The notes under the pieces were generated by a model, which was given only the letters and a program-made list of their open reading frames with translations, did no database searches and was not told the origin of the DNA. The position numbers were made by a program, and so were the translations under genes. 64,000 bases of DNA from Streptomyces spongiicola (GTDB taxonomy: Bacteria; Actinomycetota; Actinomycetes; Streptomycetales; Streptomycetaceae), in contig NZ_CP029254.1 in the NCBI RefSeq assembly GCF_003122365.1, forward strand, positions 6,450,001-6,514,000. Direction: 5' to 3'. Below, piece after piece: positions 29,601 through 38,600 of this stretch. Every line of letters begins with the position of its first letter. Positions within the stretch are counted from its first letter, which is position 1.

Positions 29601-32600
29601 TGCTTGACGTTGTCGCCGTCACTCCAACCCTGTCCGCCCTTGATCCTGGGGCCGCCGCGCGCCTGGAACGACTCGGCGGAGTCCCCTTCCGACGGGTAGT
29701 GCGCGGTGTCGTAGCCGCCTCCCAGTTTGAGTGCGCGGGAGTTCTTGTCCGCCACGGCGGTCGAGGTGCTGGACCTGGTCTCGATCTCCAGCTTGCCTTC
29801 GCCGGGCATCGTGCCGCGGAACCGGAAGCCGCTCAGGCGGGTTCGTGCCGACAGTCCGACGGTGTCGCGGTTGCGTCCCGACCCGACCTGCTCGTCACCG
29901 CTGTTGGCCCACCCGCCGTGCGAGGCGGAGAGCAGGGACCGCAGGTGGCCGTCGTCGGCCATCCCGTCCAGGGCCTTTCGCAGGCCGCTCACCGTGGGTG
30001 GCGGCGCGCCCTCCCGGACGTCGTCGAACCCGGTCGCCCACCGAACCGCCCGTACCGCGCGCTGGAGGGCCGTGGCGGCAGTGGCCTCGACCGACCTCTT
30101 CTCGAAGGCGCCGGCCAGCGATTGCAGCGCCTTGTCGCGGAAGCCGTCCCCGTCCGTGACGTGGCGGATCGCGTGGCGCTGCGGCAGCATGTCCAGACCG
30201 GGGAGTCCGGCGGGCGGTGCCGTGCCGGTGGTCCCGCTCTCCCTTGCGACCTCGACCGTCAGGCGGCCACCCGGCCGCACCTGCCCGTGGTGCCGGGTGG
30301 GCGACGGGGGCTCCGCCGAGGACAGGCGCGCGGTGGGGTGCTCCGGGTCCTGGACGCCGATCAGCACCCGGTACGTGACCGGGTGGGCGTAGACATCGGC
30401 CTCCGACTCGAAGGAGAACGTCCGTGTCACCTCGGTCTCGAAGCCCGTGGTGACTCCGTGGGAGGGGTTGCCGGGGGTGAAGTCCAGCCCGGCGGCGGCG
30501 AATCCGCGCCGCGCATCCGACTCTGTCTGGGGATGGCGCAGATTCCCGGCGATGCTGACGGCGTGCTTGGAGCCGTGTGTGACGGACTTGTCCTCGCCGG
30601 TCGTACGGGTGCTGGCCGCCTTCGCCGTCGACTTCCGGGAACCCAGGTGGTCTCCCTCGGCCGGCTCGGCCCTGACGAGGATCTCGTAGGTCTGCTCGCC
30701 GAGCAGCGGCGTCCGGGGTGCGTCCAGGGTGATCCGGTAGCTGCCCTCGAGCAGCATCGCGCCCGCGCCCCGCAGTTGTGAGGGACTGAGCAGGCCGCGC
30801 AGCGAACGCAGGTTCTCCCAGGCCTGAAGGGCGACCCGGTGACGCTCTCCGGCGTCCCCGGCGGGTGCCGTCCCGGTGCCGGGCCGTATCGCCTCGGGGG
30901 GCGGCAGTACGCCGGGGAACCTCCGCGACATCTCGTGCACGATGTGGTCCTCCAGCTCCGGCGAACCCGGGACGTGCAGGAACGTCGTGAGCTGTGCCGC
31001 GACCGGGTCGGTGAGCCGGTCGGGACCGAGCTGCGGGCGGTCGCCCGCGCCGGGCGGGGCGGGCGCGTCGTGGGGGACGGCGTGCAGCACCTCACCGCGC
31101 TGCGGCGCGATGGTGATGGCCACATGGTCCGCGGGGTGCGGGGACTGCTGCCGCTCGGCGGGTGGGGTGTGGTCCCCGATCGGAGTGGTGTCGGTGCCGT
31201 GCAGCCCGTCGAGCCCGGGCCGCAGGGCACTGGACGTCAGCCAGACGCGTATTCGCACCCGGGTGGCGACCAGGTCGGCCCTGTCGGACCGCTCGTGACC
31301 GGACTCGGCGCCGACGACGTTCTTGCCCTTGACACCGTGGCCGACGGTGCGGGAGTGCGTGTAGCCGACGGTACCGGTCAGCCACAGGGGGCCGTCGTCC
31401 GACACGTTGACGCTCGCACCCCCGCCGAGCCCCACCGACCAGGAGCTGTTCTCCGTACGGCTCCGGCCGTGCTCGCTGGACCACTTGGACCCCAGGGTGG
31501 CCTTGTCGTCCACGGTGTGCAGGGCCAGTGAGTCGTCGGGTTCGACCGTCAGATGCAGATACGCGCGGCGGCCGTCGCTGAGGCCGAGCTGCCTCGACAG
31601 CAGCCCCCGGCCCGAGGCTTGCTCGAACCCGCCGATGACGTGGGACGGCTGGAAGAAGTCCTCGATGTCCTGGTGCGCGGCGCCGTCCGGTCGGGCCTCA
31701 CGCGGAAGCGCCTCGTAGACCGCCCTCCGCGCGGTGTCCAGCCCGGTGATGGACACCGGGTGGCCCGGGGCGGGTTCCCGCCCCCGGTAGGCGGCTGCGA
31801 GGGCCTCACCCTGCTGGGGTGTACGGGTGTGCTCCCAGCCCCGCCAACTCCGCGGCCGCCCCTCGGCCAGGCTCTCCGGACGGGGGACGTCGGCGCGTAC
31901 CGTACCGGTGACGGGGGTGCCGGCACCCTCGGCGGTGAGCCGGGCGCCCTGGTGGTCCGTGACCGCCACCCGGTAGCTGAAGCGCGAGGTGTAGCTGTCC
32001 GTCCTTCCGGTGAGGGCGAAGTCGTTCGCCGTCTGCGACGACCGGGTGACCGTGGTCTCGCGGTCGTAGGAGGTGCCTCCCCACGTCATGGAGGGGGTGA
32101 AGAGAAGGGACACCTGGTCGCCCAGCGGCCGGATGACGGTCCACGGCAGGTCCAGGTTCGGCCCGGCGGACGTCATCACCACCTTGCGCGGTGGGGAGCC
32201 GTACTCCGACCGCGACGGCACGCCGAAGCCCTCCCCGTCGTTGTCCTCGGCCGGGTCGGTCACCGCGTCCAGGATCCAGGGGTCGGCGGTCGCCCGCACC
32301 TCGATCTCGTGGGGCCTGCCGTCCACATGCACCGTGAAACGCCAGCCGCCGTTGAGCATCGGGTCGTGCTGCTTGCGGAAGTTGGCGGGGTCCAGGGCGG
32401 CGTCGAGGCGCTGGGCGACGGAGACGTCCCCGCCGTGGTCGCCGAGCAGCGCCTCGATCCGCTCACGCACGCCGTCGGGCCCCGGGTCCTCGGTGATCTT
32501 CTTGCCCGCCAGGGACGCGGTGTGGCGTCCGGCGAGGACCGGGTCGGGGGTGGGGGTGGGGGATTGTGCCGGTTCGTCGGCGTTGTCGGTGGTGGTGGTG

Positions 32601-35600
32601 TCGGCGGTGCCGGTGGTGTTGTCGGTGTCGGTGTCGGTGTCGGCGGCGTCGTCGGCGTTGTCGGTGGTGGTGCCGGTGGTGTCGTCGGCGTTGTCGGTGG
32701 TGGTGTCGGTGTTGTTGTCGGTGGTGGTTGGGGCCTGTGTCGGTTCGTCGGTGGGAGTGCCGTCGGTGGCGGGCAGGGCAGGGGTGCCGTCCGCCTCGAC
32801 GGGAGTGCTGTTCGCTGCGGCAGGGGTGTCGCCGGCCGGGGCGGGTGCTTCCTCCGACTCGCCTTGAGTACCGTCCCCTGGAGCCCCCGAGGGCCTCTGC
32901 CGGTCCGAGGATTCGTCCGCGGGCCGTACCGGAGTCGGCGACTGCCGGTCCTGAGCGTCGGGCGTACCGCTCTCGGTGACCGGACGCGGCTGTGGTGCGG
33001 CCTCCTGTCCCGCGCGGGTGCCGTTGTCCGCCGTGGGTGGGAGGTTGCCAGCGGTGCCGGGGGCCTCTGGCCGATCCGTCATGGCGTCCGCGGTGTCTGT
33101 GGTGTCTGTGGTGACTGAGGTGTCCGCGGCGTCTGCGGCGTCTGTGCCTACCGTTTCTGCGGAGTCTGCCGTGCTCGCAAGGCCGGGGGGCCCGTCTTCG
33201 GTGGCGGGGATCATTGCGACCGGGAGGGCGGCTGCTTCCGGAACAGGCTGCGGAGCCAGGGCGTCATAGTGGTCGTAGCCGTTGTAGGCCAGATACAGCG
33301 AGGGCCGGTCACCGGGTTCACCGAGCGCGATGGGCGGCTGAGAGCCGGGAAGGACGAGCCGGAGGTCGAGGTCCAGCGCCCGTGCCAGCGCCTGCGGGAG
33401 ATCGTCGGCGAAGGGGGAGGCCCACAGGGAGGTGCGTTCCGCCGCGGCGGCGACGAGCCCGTGGTAGGTCAGCTCGCGCGCCGCACCGGGGGTCGAGGCG
33501 ACCGTGAGGAGATCCCGATAGGCGCTGTTTCGGAGGATGTTCCGCCATCCCTCGGCATCGTCGCGGTCCGCGACAGCCTTCCGGATGTCCTCCCACTCGT
33601 CGTCGATCCGGCGCCGCTCGTTCCCGTCCTTCGCGTTCCCCAGGGCACGCACCCGCAGATCGGCTATGACGGTGGTCACGGGGTCGATGCTTCCGGTGAC
33701 CGGGTCCGGTCCGGCCGCGATGATCCTGTCGCGCAGCAACCGGCGCAGTTCGGGGACGCTCCGTCCGGTCCAGGGAGCACTGAGCCCCTGGCTTCGCGCG
33801 CCGTCGAGCAGCGACCGGAAGAGGCAGTCTCCGTCGCCCGGGGTGTTCAGCCGTCGGAAGACCATGTCGTGCGCGTGCACGAGGATGCCCGGGTCGGGCT
33901 GTGCTCCCGGTCCGGCCATCGCTTCGGCATCAGCATCGGCTTCGGCTTCGGCTTCGGTACGGGCCTCGGCACCGGTCTTGGGACCGGTCCTGGCACCCGC
34001 TTCGGCTTGGTCGCTTGGCGGAGGTGGGGCTGCCGTGTGCTCCTCCTGCTGTTCTGCGGCGAGCCGGGGCCCGGGCATGTGGGGGTGTTCGGGTTCGGCG
34101 GTGGTGCCTGGTTCGGTAGTGGTGTCGGTGGTGTCGGTGGTGTCGGTGGCGGGGGGCTGTGCCGGTTCGTCGGCGGGAGCATCGGTGGTGTCGGTGGTGT
34201 CGGCGGTGTCGGCGGGGTCGCTGTGCGGAGGCGGGGCGATGCCTGGGTCGGACCTGCGGCGAGCGCGTTCCGCGGTGGTGTCGCCGTCGGTGTCCGTGTG
34301 TGCGAGGACGCCAGGGTCGGACCTGCGGCGGACGAGTTCGGCGGTGTCGTCTTCGTTCAGCCCCAGCTCGGACAGCGGCAGCGGGTCGCCGGAGAGGGAC
34401 CAGGTGATCCGCGCGGACTCCGTATAGGAGAGACCGCGGGCCTCGTCCGGCGAGACGAGGGTGGTGGGCGGAAGCGTGGGCGTGGGCGGGGGCAGCAGGG
34501 AGTTCAGCGTGGTGCCGGGTCCTGCGACGGCGCGCAGGTCGGCCGCGTCGCGCAGGAACGCGGTGTACTGCTCGACCGAGGGGGCGGCAGCCGTGCCCGT
34601 GCCCGTGCTGTCGATCACCGCACCGGGCCGGTCGGCGACCATCCGGCGTAGCAGATCCGGGGTCATTCCCGGGTCGCCGTAGCGTGCCGCCGTCTCCGAA
34701 GAGTGCCAGCGCAGGTCGTCCACGAAGGCCAGGGCGGCGAGCAGTTCCCGGTTCTCCGGACGCTGTTCGGCGTTCGGCCCGAGGGCCTCGCGCAGGGTAC
34801 GGATCTGTTGGAGGGCACGAGCCCGGGCGAAGGCACCGGCCGGTTCCGTCCCCGTGTGCAGACCGGCTTCGCGCGCCAGCGCGTCCAACTCGGCGCCGGT
34901 GGGCTCGGGGGTGAACAGCCGCCACCGCCCCGGCCCCTCGGCGCCCTCGACGAGCACCGCGCGGACGTTGCCGTCCCGGTCCTCCGCCGTGCCCACGTCC
35001 GTGGTGGGCGCGTACACCGGCCGACCCGTCCGGTTCGCCACGTGCTGCGCCACCGGCAGTCCCGCTCGCTCCGGCTGCCGCCCCGTGCGGCAGGCGAAGA
35101 GGACCAGCGGACGGTCCTGGTCACTCTCCGCGGCCCAGGTCCTGAGTACCTCGCCGAACTGCACACCGCTGACGGTCACCGCGGGGTGCGCACGGTCGTC
35201 GCTGCCCAGGGTGACGGTACGGGGAGTGCCGTGGGCCGCGACGTAGTCGGCACCACGTTCGGTGCCCGCACCGGGCAGCGGGGCCGACCGGCCGGTGAAC
35301 ACGGTAGACCGGCCGGTGAGCACGGCAGAGTGGGTGGGCGGGGTGGTCCCGGTGCCCGCGGCCGGGGCAGCGGACGTCGTACGCACGCTCCGGAAACCGT
35401 CCTGGTCGAGCAGCGCGCGCCGGTTCGCCTCCGCCTCGTCCTCGGTCCGGCTCGGAGAGACGGTCAACGTCCGGACGGCGCGGCCCTGCCGAGGGCCCTC
35501 GGCCGTCTCCGGCACCCAGCGCCGCAACTGCTCCAGGGGCACACGCCGGCCGTCCACGCTGGTGACCACCTTCTCGGCGGCGTTCCGCGCGCCGCCCCGG

Positions 35601-38600
35601 CCGTCGGAGGGGCCGCCGTCCGCGGGCCGTACCACGATCCGGCCCGACGACGGCGGTGCGGTGGGAGGGGTGGCAGTCCGGGACGGCGGTGCGGTGGGAG
35701 GGGCGGCCGGCGGGTCGGTGACCGCGGCGGCGGAGGACGCGGCCGAGGGCGCCATCGGACCGTTCTCCGCCGAAACGGCGGAATGCGGGATCGCGGTGAC
35801 GTCCGGCCCTGTCCCGAGTTCGCTGCTGGTGCTGGTGCTGGTGCTGGTGCTGGTGCTGGTGCTGGTGCCGGATGCCGCCCCACCGGTTTCGAGGCCGTGG
35901 CTGTCGGTGCCGCTCCACTCGCCGGACACGTCACCGGCGGTGCCGTTCAAGCGTGAGGACGGGCCCGCGGGCTCGGCAGCGGACGCGGTGAGAGGAGTAG
36001 GGCTCGGGGCGGGCCCGTCACCGTGCGCGGAAGCGGTCGGCCTCGCGGGCGGCACCGATGAGGCCGCGGGCGCGTCGGAGAGAAGGCCGTCGTCGGCCTG
36101 TCCGCTGCTCTCGGTGGCAGGGCGGGAACCGGGGTCCGGGCCGAGGGCATCGGCGAGGGGCAGCAGCACGTCTGCTCCGGGGAACCAGGTTTCCGCGCCG
36201 TTCACGGTCTCCGTGGCGTTCGCCGCGCCCATGGTGTCCGCAGCGTCCACGGCGCCGGTCCGGTCGCCGCCGGCACTGCCACCCGTACCACCCGTGCCGT
36301 TCGCTTTGTCTGCGGTATGCGCGGTATGCGAGGAATTCGCGATGTCTGTTCTGTTCGCGGCGTGGTGCGGTGTCGAGGGGGCCGCCACCGGGGTGGCGAG
36401 AAGCCGGCTCCGGACGGGGGCGCCCGGCGCCTCGCGGGTCAGCTCGACGGCGGTACGCACCGGGCGACTCGCTCCGTCCGGTGCGACCGGAGGGCCGAGT
36501 GCCACGGCCCGATCCGTTCCCGCCCGGTCGAGCAGTCGGGCCGCTGCCGGTGACCCCTCTCCCGGCGGTGGCGTCTCCGACACCACGATCGTCAACGGCG
36601 TGGCCCCAACGGAAGCGGGGGCGCCGGCCGTCACGGTGTCGGACGTGTCTCCGGGCATGCCGTCGGCGCTCTGCCCCCCGGTGCCGCCACCGTACGAGCC
36701 GGTGGTGTCCACCGGCTGCGGAGGGGCGGTGTCTGCGGCGCCTCTTCCGAGGACCGGGCCGGACGCGGGATGGAGCGGTCCCGGAGCGGTTGCGTTCTCG
36801 GGGGAGTCGGCCGCCACTGCGGAGGAGTCCGCCTCGGGGGGTGTGACGGGCGCTGCGGGGGTGCTGTCAGCGCGTTCGCCGGTGCCGGGAGTGCGGGTGT
36901 CCTGGGGAGCCGTAGGCGAGGAGGCCGACGGCATCGCGCCGGTGGCTTGAGTACCGGTGGCTTGAGCGCCGGTGGTGGAAGTGCCGGTGGTGGAAGTGCC
37001 GGTGGGAGTGCCGCCCGCGCGCCCGCCGGCCCCGGCCGCCTGGTTTGCGGCGGGTACGGGGGAGTTCGTGGAGGAGCCGGTGAGGGGGGCCTGCGGGAGC
37101 GAGGGCGAGGTGGCTCCGCTGCGGGAGCCGTCGAGGTCGGTGGTGGGCGCGCCGGTCGTGGGGGTGGGGTTGGTGGCGGGTGCCCCGGACGCAAGGGTGG
37201 CGTCGGGTGCGGGTGCGGGTGCGGGTGCGGGTGCGGGTGCGGGTGCGCCGGTCGTGATCGTGGAGCCGACCACGACCGGGACCCCGAGACCGTCGAGTGC
37301 GAGGCGGACCAAGTCGGCGTCCGTCCGTGCTGCGGCGCTGTCCACGGCGGGTATGACCCGGACCTCTGGCACCGAAGCCAGGTCGGTGAGGAGGCTGTCG
37401 CGGACACCGATCTCGGTGATGCCGGGCCGCGCCCCGCCGCGCAGGTCGCCGAGGTCGCGCAGCGCCTGCTCACGGACGTCGGCGGGGCCGTTGCGGACCT
37501 GCCGCCACAGTTCACTCTCCGCCGCGGCCGCAGATGTTGGGCTCGGGAGGTGCGCAGGCGCCTCCGGGTTCGTCTGCGTCGGGGGTCTGCGGGGAGCGGT
37601 GCCCACGTCACGGGCGCTCTCCGTGATCGGGGAGGCGTCTCTCCCGGCCTCCGGTCCGCCTGTCGCGGGCGAGTCCGCTGGGGCTTCCTTCTCGGCCTCC
37701 CCACTGCCCCCACTGCCTTCGCTGTCCCCGCCGTCCCCGCTGCCTTCGCTGTCCCCAGTGCCCCCGGAGACTGTGGGCGGCCGGTCGCGGAGCCTGTCGA
37801 TGGCACTTCGCAGTTCGGTGCCGCTGTTCACGACGGTTCCGATGATCGCGGCCTCGACCTGGCTGCTGATGCCCGCTCCGACGAACGTGTACCAACTGGT
37901 CGACCAGTCCCCGTCGTAGGCGCCCTTGATCAGGATCTCCGCGAGGGCCTCCCCGGCGCCGGCGGCGACGAAGTCGGTCGTCCCCATGAGTCCGTAGTGG
38001 CCGGCCAGTGCGCCCTTGCGGTCGGCGTTGTCGTGCACGAGCCGCTCGTCCCACCAACGGCTCGAACCGTTGCGCACGCCCGGCGCCGCGCCGTCGACGA
38101 GGTCGGTGCCCGGGGTGTTGGGCCCGTGGGGCTTGCTCTTGAAGTCGAGGTCCGTTCCGTTCTTCAGGAAGTTGCGGTCGTAGCTCCGGACGATGTTCCT
38201 CGCCAGGTCGTCGAAGATCCCGGTCAGCAGGCCCGCTCCGGCACCGAACACCGCGGACTTGAGGATTTCCCCCCAGTCGAAGCTGTCGGGGCGGCGCCCC
38301 TCCGGCGCAAAGTTGATCATGGCCAGCCGCACCGCGAACGTGGCGAACGCCTCCTGGAAAGCCTCGGTGAGGGACGGCGTCAGGCGCAGACGCCGGAGCA
38401 TATGGCTGAGCGTGGTGAGGATGACGAGTCGGCTGCGGAGTTTGGCCATCATGATCTGGCTGGATGTGACGCCGCCGGTGAAGACGGACATGGCCAGGTA
38501 GACGGCGATCTCGATGAGCAGCCGGATGACCTCGGCGATGATCTGCCACTTGGACTCCATGATGTTCATGGAGGTCTTGCGTCGCCCTTCGGCGATCTTG

